Source: Paraburkholderia sabiae (lineage in GTDB: Bacteria > Pseudomonadota > Gammaproteobacteria > Burkholderiales > Burkholderiaceae). From it: DNA of 64,000 bases. Shown piece after piece: positions 8,800 to 15,868 of this stretch (position 1 is its first letter; every line of letters starts with the position of its first letter). Made by a program: the position numbers and the translations under genes. The notes under the pieces were generated by a model. It was not told where the DNA came from, searched no databases, and saw only the letters and a list, made by a program, of their open reading frames with translations. Where the stretch lies: NCBI RefSeq assembly GCF_030412785.1, contig NZ_CP125295.1, positions 1,922,001 through 1,986,000 of the forward strand. The letters are read 5' to 3'.

Positions 8800-8885
8800 G
8801 GGTTCAGTCCGTTTGTTGTTGTTCTTGAGATTAAACCAGCCGCAGAGGCGGGCGGTGTGACTGGCACGCAAAAAATGCACGCTAC

Positions 8886-8921
8886 AAAGAAAAACACCGC
8901 TCCTCGCGACGAAGAGCGGTG
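8886..8921 (-). terminator. Rho-independent terminator of the BON-domain gene
   Basis: On the minus strand CACCGCTC pairs with GAGCGGTG across an 11-base loop, followed by TTTTTCTTTG. It lies 54 bases after the stop of the BON gene, the usual distance. Confidence 0.75.
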
Positions 8922-8974
8922 CGTTGTCCGGCTATCGCGCCCACATGTGGACGCGAGCAGGCACTGCGGCGAAT

Positions 8975-9331
8975 TTACTGGCCGACCGGGCGGATCGTCA
9001 GTGCGTTCTTGACGGACGTCACGCCCTGAACGCCTTGAGCAACCTGCGTTGCCTTGTCGACTTGCGGCTGCTCCGGCACCGAGCCCTGCAGCGTCACTGC
9101 ACCGCTGCGCGCACGAACCGTGATGTTGGCAACGCTGAGATCCTTGGCCTTCGCCAGCGCGCCGCGGACCTTCTTCGCGAGTGCGCGGTCAGCCGACTTG
9201 GCTGCCTTCGACGTTTGCTTGGCGCTCGGTTGAGCCGTCATGTCGGCATCGCTGGCCTGAGCGTAAGCATTGACCGATGCGAGAACCACGAGTGCTGCAC
9301 TTACCATCTTGATTGCCTGGATCGCCTTCAT
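8975..9331 (-). CDS. BON-domain periplasmic protein
   Basis: A 118-residue secreted protein. Residues 1-25 form a signal peptide (ending NAYAQA), residues 26-50 are a low-complexity Lys/Ala/Ser linker, and the rest is one BON domain: VRGALAKAKDLSVANITV then ARSGAVTLQGSVPEQPQVDKA. The glycine-containing hairpin is typical of BON. The family (OsmY-like) binds phospholipid or is linked to envelope stress. It stands alone with its own terminator. The precise function is not known. Confidence 0.85.
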   Translation of the reverse strand: MKAIQAIKMVSAALVVLASVNAYAQASDADMTAQPSAKQTSKAAKSADRALAKKVRGALAKAKDLSVANITVRARSGAVTLQGSVPEQPQVDKATQVAQGVQGVTSVKNALTIRPVGQ

Positions 9332-9697
9332 TCACTTTCTCCTGTTGTCATGATTTGCGACGGTGTCGCGCCTGAAACGCGCCCGGCGAACGGGTTCTTC
9401 ACGCGCGATACCACTGCACTACCACTTCTTTACTTCTGGGATGAAAACGGCTGCGGGTTGTTCACGCACCGGGCGGCTTGCCGTTAGAACTGGCATGCCA
9501 GAGTCACCGATGCGGCTGGCTGGACAGTAACGATACCTCAATTGGTTCCACAATGAAGAAGAAGGGTCGCGGGGATGCGGCATTGCTACAACGGATCGAT
9601 GCCAGTTTCACCATTCGACGTGCGCCGTGCATGGATCCGAGCGTCGCGTCATCATGCTGTACACGGTCCCGGCGCTGCGCCCCCGGCACATCTTCGC
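9332..9697. other. Divergent intergenic region, no gene seen
   Basis: This gap separates the BON gene from the DNA glycosylase gene and must hold both promoters. I found no open frame with coding character, no strong hairpin with a T-run, and no recognisable operator. Confidence 0.5.
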
Positions 9698-10330
9698 ATG
9701 ACGAAAACGACGCATTCCCTCGTTCCTCTACATCGCAACGATCTACCCGTCGATACGGTTGACCTTGCACGCTTCTTACTGGGTAAATACCTGGTCCACG
9801 ATCTGCCCGAAGGGCGGGCCGCGGGGCGGATCGTCGAGACGGAGGCGTATCCCGTCGGCGATTCGACCAATCATGCGTATCCGGGGCGGCGCGCGTACAA
9901 CGGCTCGATGTTTCTCGAGCGCGGGCACGCCTATGTACGCCTCACGTACGGCATCTACAACGTGATCAACGTGGTCAGCGAGCACGCAGGGACGGGCGCT
10001 GCCGTGCTGATCCGGGCGCTCGAACCCGTCGAGGGTATCGAGTCGATGCAGGCGCGCCGGCCCGGCACGAAGCCGCGCGACCTGACGCGCGGACCTGGAC
10101 GGCTCGCACTTGCTTTGGGCATCGGCCTTGGCTTCGACGGCGCCGATCTTTGCACGGGACACGGCCTGTGGCTCGGCGCAACCGATCAGGCACAGACGCC
10201 GTTCGCCGTTACGACGCGGATCGGCATCGCACGCGAGACGCACCGGCTGCTGCGCTTCTATGTGCCCGGCAGTTCGTTCGTCAGCGGGCCGCGCAAGCTG
10301 TTGACGGGCGAGATGCCGCCATCGTCGTAA
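9698..10330 (+). CDS. DNA-3-methyladenine glycosylase, AAG/MPG family
   Basis: A 210-residue base-excision repair enzyme that removes 3-methyladenine and related alkylated purines from DNA. The family motifs are clear: LLGKYLVHD near residue 25, [21 protein letters not shown] with the catalytic glutamate, the tyrosine loop [18 protein letters not shown], and [12 protein letters not shown] near residue 135. The start at 9698 is chosen because the homologous region begins soon after it; an in-frame ATG at 9575 would add 41 residues without similarity to the family. It appears monocistronic. Confidence 0.93.
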   Translation: MTKTTHSLVPLHRNDLPVDTVDLARFLLGKYLVHDLPEGRAAGRIVETEAYPVGDSTNHAYPGRRAYNGSMFLERGHAYVRLTYGIYNVINVVSEHAGTGAAVLIRALEPVEGIESMQARRPGTKPRDLTRGPGRLALALGIGLGFDGADLCTGHGLWLGATDQAQTPFAVTTRIGIARETHRLLRFYVPGSSFVSGPRKLLTGEMPPSS

Positions 10331-10540
10331 CAGGCGCAGCGGCGTACCGACACTATTACGCCACGCTATCGGGAGTATTGACAGACGCTTGCAGCGTCGC
10401 CTGACTTTTGCAATGAGCGCAATTAAGTATCTCCGGAATAGGGGTTTCCCCTTAGTCGGCTGGTGGCTAAACTGGCTTCACTCGCTTCACAAACAGATGG
10501 CTGAAGCGCCTGACAAAACAACTTTCTGGAGGTAGTTACC

Positions 10541-10867
10541 ATGAAATCGCTGCTCAAAGCTGTTGCCCTCGCTGCTGTTCTCGCCGTTCCCGCTGTGTCG
10601 TTCGCCCAGTCGAACCAGCCCGTGACCCGCGCTGAAGTCCGCGCGCAACTGGTCCAGCTGGAAAAAGCAGGCTACAACCCGGCGACGGCTGTCGACTCGA
10701 CCTATCCGGCCGACATCCAGGCTGCCGAAGCGCGCGTCTCGGCTCAAAACGGTGCAGTGGCGCAAGCCCCCGTCGCCGATACGGGCTACGGTGCGTCGAC
10801 CAACGGCTCGTCGCAATCGGGTGCGAAGACGCTGAACCCGGCGCAAGACGTGTACTTCGGTCATTAA
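10541..10867 (+). CDS. DUF4148 secreted protein
   Basis: A 108-residue protein with a clean signal peptide (MKSLLKAVALAAVLAVPAVSFAQ). The mature part carries the DUF4148 signature TRAEVRAQLVQLEKAGYNPA followed by a proline/serine-rich tail. The family is abundant in Burkholderiaceae, often in many paralogues per genome, and its role is unknown. A good ribosome site (TGGAGGT) precedes the ATG. The upstream 200 bases contain a TTGACA box at 10378 and a short AGGGG/CCCCT hairpin near 10440. Confidence 0.88.
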   Translation: MKSLLKAVALAAVLAVPAVSFAQSNQPVTRAEVRAQLVQLEKAGYNPATAVDSTYPADIQAAEARVSAQNGAVAQAPVADTGYGASTNGSSQSGAKTLNPAQDVYFGH

Positions 10868-11041
10868 TCGATGATCGCAAACGGGCCGCAGTGTTCACGG
10901 CCCGGCATGCGCGGCTTCGGCTCGAACGTGAAGCGCGTGTGACAGACATCCAGACGGCGGCGCCAGCGCGGAAAGGGACGGAAAACGTTCCCCGTGCCGC
11001 CGTCCACGAAAGCATGAACCTCCGCCGCCGCAAGGTGGCTT

Positions 11042-11070
11042 AGCCCAACCTCGCGGATTGGGCTTTTTTT
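11042..11070 (+). terminator. Rho-independent terminator downstream of the DUF4148 gene
   Basis: AGCCCAA pairs with TTGGGCT across a 9-base loop, followed by seven T. It lies 175 bases after the stop of the DUF4148 gene, so that transcript has a long structured 3' region, or a separate small RNA ends here. Confidence 0.8.
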
Positions 11071-11130
11071 GCTGGCTTGCGGAGGAGACGTTGCGGCACA
11101 CGGTTGCCGCCACGCTTTGCGCTCAGGCCG

Positions 11131-11565
11131 TCATGCGCCGTGTATGTAATGCTCGAGCTGCTGGATCGTGAACTGCTGCTCGGCGATGATGTTCTTCACG
11201 AGGTCGCCAATCGACACCATGCCGATCAGCTGGTCGGCCTCCAGGACGGGCAGGTGACGCATACGACGTTCCGTCATCAGCGCCATGCACTCGTCCGTGG
11301 TCTGCTCCGGGCGCACGAAGCGCACAGCGCTGCTCATGATGTCGCGTACGGGCGTTGTCTTCGACGAACGGTCCATCAGCACGATCTTGCGCGCATAGTC
11401 GCGTTCGGTGACGATCCCCGCGATCGCCCCGTTTTCCTTGACGATCAGCGCACCGATCTGTTTCTCGGCCATCAGCTTGATGGCGTTGTAGACGGAATCG
11501 GCTGCTTCGATCGTGTAGACGTCTTGATTCGGCTTCGATTTGAGGACTTGTGCAACGCTAGTCAT
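11131..11565 (-). CDS. CBS-domain pair protein
   Basis: A 144-residue cytosolic protein made of two tandem CBS domains: residues about 8-62 (ADSVYNAIKLMAEKQIGALIV, GIVTERDYARKIV) and about 72-130 (PEQTTDECMALMTERRMRHLPV, GMVSIGDLVKNII). Such pairs bind adenosine nucleotides and sense energy state. The start at 11565 is favoured because the upstream in-frame ATG adds a basic stretch foreign to the family. It converges on the DUF4148 terminator. The regulated partner is not evident from the neighbourhood. Confidence 0.88.
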   Translation of the reverse strand: MTSVAQVLKSKPNQDVYTIEAADSVYNAIKLMAEKQIGALIVKENGAIAGIVTERDYARKIVLMDRSSKTTPVRDIMSSAVRFVRPEQTTDECMALMTERRMRHLPVLEADQLIGMVSIGDLVKNIIAEQQFTIQQLEHYIHGA

Positions 11566-11905
11566 GGAGCGGCTCCGTTTGCAGTGCAGCACGCCTGGCC
11601 GCGGCGCGCTGGGGTGAAGGAGAGGCACGTCAAGCGCAGATCAAGCGCAAGTCAAGTATAGGCGTCGACGACGGCTGCGGCGACGCTCGGTTCGCCTGGT
11701 TTCGTGGGGACTGGCACGCATGTCATGCGAATTGACGGTTTACTGTCGCAGCCGTCGGGCGATGCATCGGCGGATGCACCGGATTGCACCACGCGCACCA
11801 ACGCGAAGCGGCTGCCAGGTACAATTCGCCGTTTAGCGGTAAACTCCGCTTCTGTACTTTATCCCCGGTCGTTCACGGGTTCATGTCCGCAATTCCGCTA
11901 ATGCC
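11566..11905. other. Divergent intergenic region, no gene seen
   Basis: Between the CBS gene and ribA. I looked for an FMN riboswitch ahead of ribA and did not see its conserved core. No coding frame or clear dyad stands out. Confidence 0.5.
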
Positions 11906-12553
11906 ATGCCCATGTCTCACGATCCGTCGCTAGCTGACGGCGCAATCACCGGCGAATGCGTCACGCTCGACGCGACCGCCATGCTTCCCACCCGCTACGG
12001 CACCTTCAAATCCTACGTGTTTCGCGTGAACGACTCGGGTGCCGAGCATTTCGCGCTCGTCATGGGCGATGTCGAGAGCAAACAGTCGGTGCTCACGCGC
12101 CTGCATTCCGAGTGTCTGACGGGCGACGTGCTCGGCTCGTATCGTTGCGACTGCGGCGAGCAGCTCGATCTCGCGCTGCGCTATATCGCTGCGGAAGGCT
12201 GCGGCGTGCTGCTGTATCTGCGCGGCCACGAAGGGCGCGGTATCGGCCTGTCGAACAAGATTCGCGCGTATGCGCTGCAGGAGCAGGGCCGCGATACCGT
12301 CGAAGCCAACCTCGATCTCGGCCTGCCCGACGATTCACGCGAGTACGACTCGGCCGCGGCCATTCTGCGTCTGCTGAAGGTCACGTCCGTGCGCCTGATG
12401 AGCAACAACCCGAAGAAGTTCGACTCGCTGTCGAAGCACGGCATTCCTGTTTGCGAACGTGTGGCGCTCGCCATTCCGATGCGCGAAGAGAACGAGCGCT
12501 ATATCCGCACCAAGCAGGTGAAGTTTGGGCACTACTTCGAAGAGAACGAATAA
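11906..12553 (+). CDS. ribA: GTP cyclohydrolase II
   Basis: A 215-residue enzyme that opens GTP to 2,5-diamino-6-ribosylamino-4-pyrimidinone phosphate, the first step of riboflavin synthesis. The zinc ligands and GTP loop are plain: [23 protein letters not shown] holds the three cysteines, and [21 protein letters not shown] holds the catalytic region. The length is typical of stand-alone RibA. A second ATG six bases later is an equally good start. Riboflavin-derived FMNH2 is also the substrate of BluB, encoded at 20932-21636. No riboswitch is visible upstream. Confidence 0.95.
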   Translation: MPMSHDPSLADGAITGECVTLDATAMLPTRYGTFKSYVFRVNDSGAEHFALVMGDVESKQSVLTRLHSECLTGDVLGSYRCDCGEQLDLALRYIAAEGCGVLLYLRGHEGRGIGLSNKIRAYALQEQGRDTVEANLDLGLPDDSREYDSAAAILRLLKVTSVRLMSNNPKKFDSLSKHGIPVCERVALAIPMREENERYIRTKQVKFGHYFEENE

Positions 12554-12570
12554 TAGAAGAACGTCTTGAC

Positions 12571-12652
12571 GTGAGAGCGGCTACAGCAAGGCTCTCACGC
12601 ATCAAAACATTGCCCGGCAACCGCGAAGTCTTCGCGATACCGCGCCGGGCAA
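12571..12652. terminator. Two hairpins between convergent genes
   Basis: GTGAGAGC/GCTCTCAC (12571-12598) and a larger TTGCCCGGC/GCCGGGCAA stem (12610-12652) with an inner CGCGAA/TTCGCG stem lie between ribA and the minus-strand hydrolase. There is no strong T-run, so termination is likely but not certain. Confidence 0.5.
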
Positions 12653-12653
12653 A

Positions 12654-13199
12654 TCAACCCACGAATTCCGCTGCAGACACCAGCTTCGCGTAGCCGAAGC
12701 GCAGTGCCGCCATGAACGCGGCATGCACATGCATCGCAGGGACGCGGACTCCATTGAATTCAAGGTCGTGTGTGGCGCAGGCGTCGTGAATGACGGTCGT
12801 CTGATAGCCGAGGTCGACGGCATGACGGGTGACGGCATCGATGCACATGTGGCTCATGTTTCCGACCACGACAACCTTCTCGATACCGCTCTTTTCCAGC
12901 ACTTGCTGCAGGTCCGTTTCGCGAAACGGATTCATGTGATGCTTGACGATAACGCGTTCACCGGGAAGATTTCTGGTCTTCGGATGTAGCTGTACGCCTT
13001 CGGAATCCGGCACAAAAAAGGGCGCATTTTCCGCCAGTGTTACGTGCTGGATATGAACGACGAGGTCGCCATTCTTTCTCGCTGCCTCGATGACAGCACT
13101 CGCATTATCTGAAGCGGAATCGACTTCCGCCAATGTCCACTTGCCGCCAGCGAAATAGTCGTTCTGGATATCGACCGCAATAACTGCCTGGTTCGTCAT
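12654..13199 (-). CDS. Isochorismatase-family cysteine hydrolase
   Basis: A 181-residue alpha/beta hydrolase of the isochorismatase/nicotinamidase superfamily. The catalytic triad can be placed at Asp10 (AVDIQNDYF), Lys86 (RVIVKHHMNPF) and Cys119 (GNMSHMCIDA), with the cis-peptide region just before the cysteine. Members hydrolyse amides or vinyl ethers such as nicotinamide, N-carbamoyl compounds or isochorismate. The MSHMCID motif is typical of uncharacterised cysteine hydrolases rather than true isochorismatase. It stands alone, convergent with ribA. The substrate is not assignable. Confidence 0.88.
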   Translation of the reverse strand: MTNQAVIAVDIQNDYFAGGKWTLAEVDSASDNASAVIEAARKNGDLVVHIQHVTLAENAPFFVPDSEGVQLHPKTRNLPGERVIVKHHMNPFRETDLQQVLEKSGIEKVVVVGNMSHMCIDAVTRHAVDLGYQTTVIHDACATHDLEFNGVRVPAMHVHAAFMAALRFGYAKLVSAAEFVG

Positions 13200-13350
13200 G
13201 AAGCCTCCACCTTAAGTCAGAAGACGCGTCATGTCCGTTCGATGCAACGGAACGTGACGCACTGGAGACATGCTGACGGAGGAACGGAATGCAGAGAATG
13301 CCTGCCTGCAAGAAAACAGCATTCTCGTAGCGAGAAGAGTGAATCACACT

Positions 13351-13638
13351 TCACCAGCGACGGTAGCCTCTCTGCCAACCGTTGCCCTTTCCGTTGCTAT
13401 AACCATAGCCGTAGCCGACAGGCGGCGCGGAATAAACGACGGGCGGCGGATTGGTCCGGTACACGTAAGTACCCGGCGCCCCATAAGCGCCCGGCGGCGC
13501 AAAGTGGGACTGGTAGGTTGCCGGCGGTGGCGGCGGAGGAATCGGCGTGTAGTAGCCGCCTGCATTGGCTTGAGCCAAAGCCGACGCGGGTAGACAGGCA
13601 GCAACAGCGATTGCGAGTAACGAGGTTGCGTACTTCAT
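13351..13638 (-). CDS. Small secreted Pro/Tyr-rich protein
   Basis: A 95-residue protein starting at 13638 with a signal peptide (MKYATSLLAIAVAACLPASALAQ). The mature part is low complexity: a run of six prolines (PIPPPPPPATY), repeated PPG/YG blocks and a basic WQRGYRRW end. I recognise no family. The composition resembles envelope-associated or surface proteins. An upstream in-frame ATG at 13695 would bury the signal peptide and is rejected. Confidence 0.7.
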   Translation of the reverse strand: MKYATSLLAIAVAACLPASALAQANAGGYYTPIPPPPPPATYQSHFAPPGAYGAPGTYVYRTNPPPVVYSAPPVGYGYGYSNGKGNGWQRGYRRW

Positions 13639-13712
13639 GATGTGAATTCCTGTCGGTTCATCAATTCGTTCCGACTGTGACGTCATTAGAAGCATAGTCG
13701 CTTTTAATAGCG

Positions 13713-13874
13713 TCAGAAGATCATGAAGTCGTCGTTGCTGTCGGGTATTGAGTTCAACAGTCGTTCCAGCCGATACCAGCCGAGTCGCGCGGCGATCGCA
13801 GTCATGAATACGTATAGCGTTCTGCGCAGATCAGGCTGCGTGTGAACGCTATGTGTCAAAGTGCAGCACTGCAT
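13713..13874 (-). CDS. Small hypothetical protein (53 aa)
   Basis: A short frame reading leftward from an ATG at 13874, which is preceded by GGGAG seven bases upstream. The protein ends RLGWYRLERLLNSIPD then SNDDFMIF, and the C-terminal 30 codons use mostly G/C third positions like real genes here. It lies 21 bases after the stop of the NmrA-like gene in the same direction, so it may be co-transcribed. An internal ATG at 13804 would give 30 residues. No family is recognised. Confidence 0.45.
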   Translation of the reverse strand: MQCCTLTHSVHTQPDLRRTLYVFMTAIAARLGWYRLERLLNSIPDSNDDFMIF

Positions 13875-13895
13875 GTGCAAGCTCCCGCACCCGTG

Positions 13896-14777
13896 TCACG
13901 CATTGACGGTTTGCGTCAACGCGGCAAGCGCATCGCGCAGCGATGTCGTGCCGAAGCGCCGCTCGGTGCGCGGATCCACGTCGATACGTCCGGCGTTCTG
14001 CGCATCGTAGAGATCCGTGATGAGCTTCGCGTGATTCGTGCTGAGTCCCGCGCGCAGCAGCGTCGCCGTCCATTCGTCGCGCGGCAACGCGAGTGCGGCG
14101 ATATCGCGGCCCGTGGCTTCGCTGAAGGCTCGCGCGACATCATTCGCATCGTAACGGCTCGGACCTTCGATACTCACGATACGCACGCCATCTTCATCGC
14201 GCGCTTCGCTGAGCAAGTGCGCGGCGAGCACGCCGACGTCCTGCGCGGCCACAGTCGGAAATTGCCTGTCGAGGGAATGATGCAGACTCGGCAGCCGTCC
14301 CGTCGCGAGCGCGGCGGGCAGCACGCGCATCCAGTTGTGCATATGTTCCGCCGAGCGCAGCAGCGTGAGGCGCGGCACGTTTTGCTTGAACGCTGCTTCG
14401 AGCTCATGGAACAGCATCGTGATGCCCGTGTCTTCGTCCAGTTCGGCGCCATAGTCGGACAGCGCGACGACATGCAGATGCGGATGCTCACGCAACGCGC
14501 GCGCGGCCGTCACGATCATGCGATGCATCGCGCTGCCCGGATCGGGGTCGCGATGCGGCAGCGGACACAGCATCTGTACCGCATGCGCGCCGTCGAGCGC
14601 GCGATGCAACGAGGCTTCATCGTCGAGATCGGCGTGCACGGTTTCGCAGCCGATGCGCGTGAACATGTCTTGTTGTGCCTGATTGCGCACGACGGCGCGC
14701 ACATCATGTCCCGCATGTCTCAATGCCGTCGCCGTCGCCCGTCCCACGTTGCCTGATGCGCCGAATATCACGTACAT
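13896..14777 (-). CDS. NmrA/NAD(P)H-binding atypical short-chain dehydrogenase
   Basis: A 293-residue Rossmann protein. The dinucleotide motif MYVIFGASGNVGRATATAL is at the very start, and the segment AHAVQMLCPLPHRDP and the later IVSIEGPSRYDANDVARAF resemble NmrA-like reductases and redox sensors. AAGGAGACGG precedes the ATG at 14777, which settles the start; the frame is open further upstream, but that part looks non-coding. It is divergent from the AraC regulator at 14970, a likely regulator-target pair. The substrate is unknown. Confidence 0.88.
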   Translation of the reverse strand: MYVIFGASGNVGRATATALRHAGHDVRAVVRNQAQQDMFTRIGCETVHADLDDEASLHRALDGAHAVQMLCPLPHRDPDPGSAMHRMIVTAARALREHPHLHVVALSDYGAELDEDTGITMLFHELEAAFKQNVPRLTLLRSAEHMHNWMRVLPAALATGRLPSLHHSLDRQFPTVAAQDVGVLAAHLLSEARDEDGVRIVSIEGPSRYDANDVARAFSEATGRDIAALALPRDEWTATLLRAGLSTNHAKLITDLYDAQNAGRIDVDPRTERRFGTTSLRDALAALTQTVNA

Positions 14778-14969
14778 CGTCCGTCTCCTTGAATGGCATG
14801 CGGATAGAGCGTACGCGGCGGCACGGCATAAAGCGCGCATGAAAGGATGATCCGCAACAGATCCGGATGACGATCTGCGCGCCGCATTCGTGCAATCGAA
14901 AAACGGCCAGCACGTACGCGCAAAACGCAGCACAATGCGGCAATCGGATGACGGAACGAGGTGCTAGCG

Positions 14970-15860
14970 ATGAATGCGGTTCTCCCTGCGTTAATGCCGC
15001 ACTCCGGCGCGCGACAGAGCCTGCTGTCGAGCGCGTCGCTCGGCTGGTCGGGTTTCGGCGCGGAAATGATCGGGATTTCGGCGGGCACGCATCGTCTTCC
15101 GGCGATCGCGGAACATCGCGTCGGCGTGCATGTCGGCGCACCAGTTCGCGCGGTTTGTCGATGCAATGGCAAGCGCTCGGCACGCATCCAGGCGCACGGC
15201 GATGCCGACGTAGTGCCCGCGGGCCTCGATGGAGAATGGTCCGACGATGCCAACTGCACGGTGCTGCGCATCTGGTTCGCGAACGACTTCGCGCTCACCA
15301 CGCTGGATCAGCTGGGCCTGCGTGCCGCGCGTGCGCAGATTCGCCCGCAATTCCAGCTACGCGACGCGCGCTTGCAGCATCTGGCGTGGGCGATGCGAGC
15401 GGAAATCGAAGCCGACGATGCCTCCGATCCGCTCTACGCCGAGAGCCTGTGCACCGCGATGATCGTGCGCCTTGCCGGCGGCGCCGCGATGCCCGACGAC
15501 GGCAAGCGGCGTACGTTGTCGCCGCGCGCTGCCGCGCGCGTGATCGACTATATCGAAGCGCATCTCGACGAACGTCTGACGCTGACCGAACTCGCCTCGC
15601 TCGTCGAACTGAGCGTGCCGCATTTCAAGGTGCTGTTTCGCGAGACGATGGGCGTGCCCGTGCATCGGCATGTGGTGCAGCGGCGCGTCGAGCGGGCGAG
15701 GGCGCTGCTGCAGCAGGGACGTTTGAGCGCGAGCCAGGTCGCGCTCGAAGTGGGCTTTGCACATCAGAGCCACATGTCGCACTGGATGAAGCGCCTGCTC
15801 GGCGTGACGCCGCGCGACATCGCGCGCAACGAGCCTATGCGGCTGATCGTTGCGCGCTAG
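14970..15860 (+). CDS. AraC-family transcriptional regulator
   Basis: A 296-residue regulator. The C-terminal third has the two helix-turn-helix motifs of AraC/XylS (LTLTELASLVELSVPHF and LSASQVALEVGFAHQ with HMSHWMKRLLGVTPRDI in pieces). The N-terminal part is a cupin-like sensor without a named ligand. The ATG at 14970 has ACGAGGT seven bases upstream; a GTG at 14961 is the alternative. It is divergent from the NmrA-like reductase gene, which it probably controls. Confidence 0.9.
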   Translation: MNAVLPALMPHSGARQSLLSSASLGWSGFGAEMIGISAGTHRLPAIAEHRVGVHVGAPVRAVCRCNGKRSARIQAHGDADVVPAGLDGEWSDDANCTVLRIWFANDFALTTLDQLGLRAARAQIRPQFQLRDARLQHLAWAMRAEIEADDASDPLYAESLCTAMIVRLAGGAAMPDDGKRRTLSPRAAARVIDYIEAHLDERLTLTELASLVELSVPHFKVLFRETMGVPVHRHVVQRRVERARALLQQGRLSASQVALEVGFAHQSHMSHWMKRLLGVTPRDIARNEPMRLIVAR

Positions 15861-15868
15861 CGTGGGCT

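Noticed and set aside
11566..11905. FMN riboswitch ahead of ribA
   Set aside because: The conserved core of the FMN aptamer could not be found on the plus strand.
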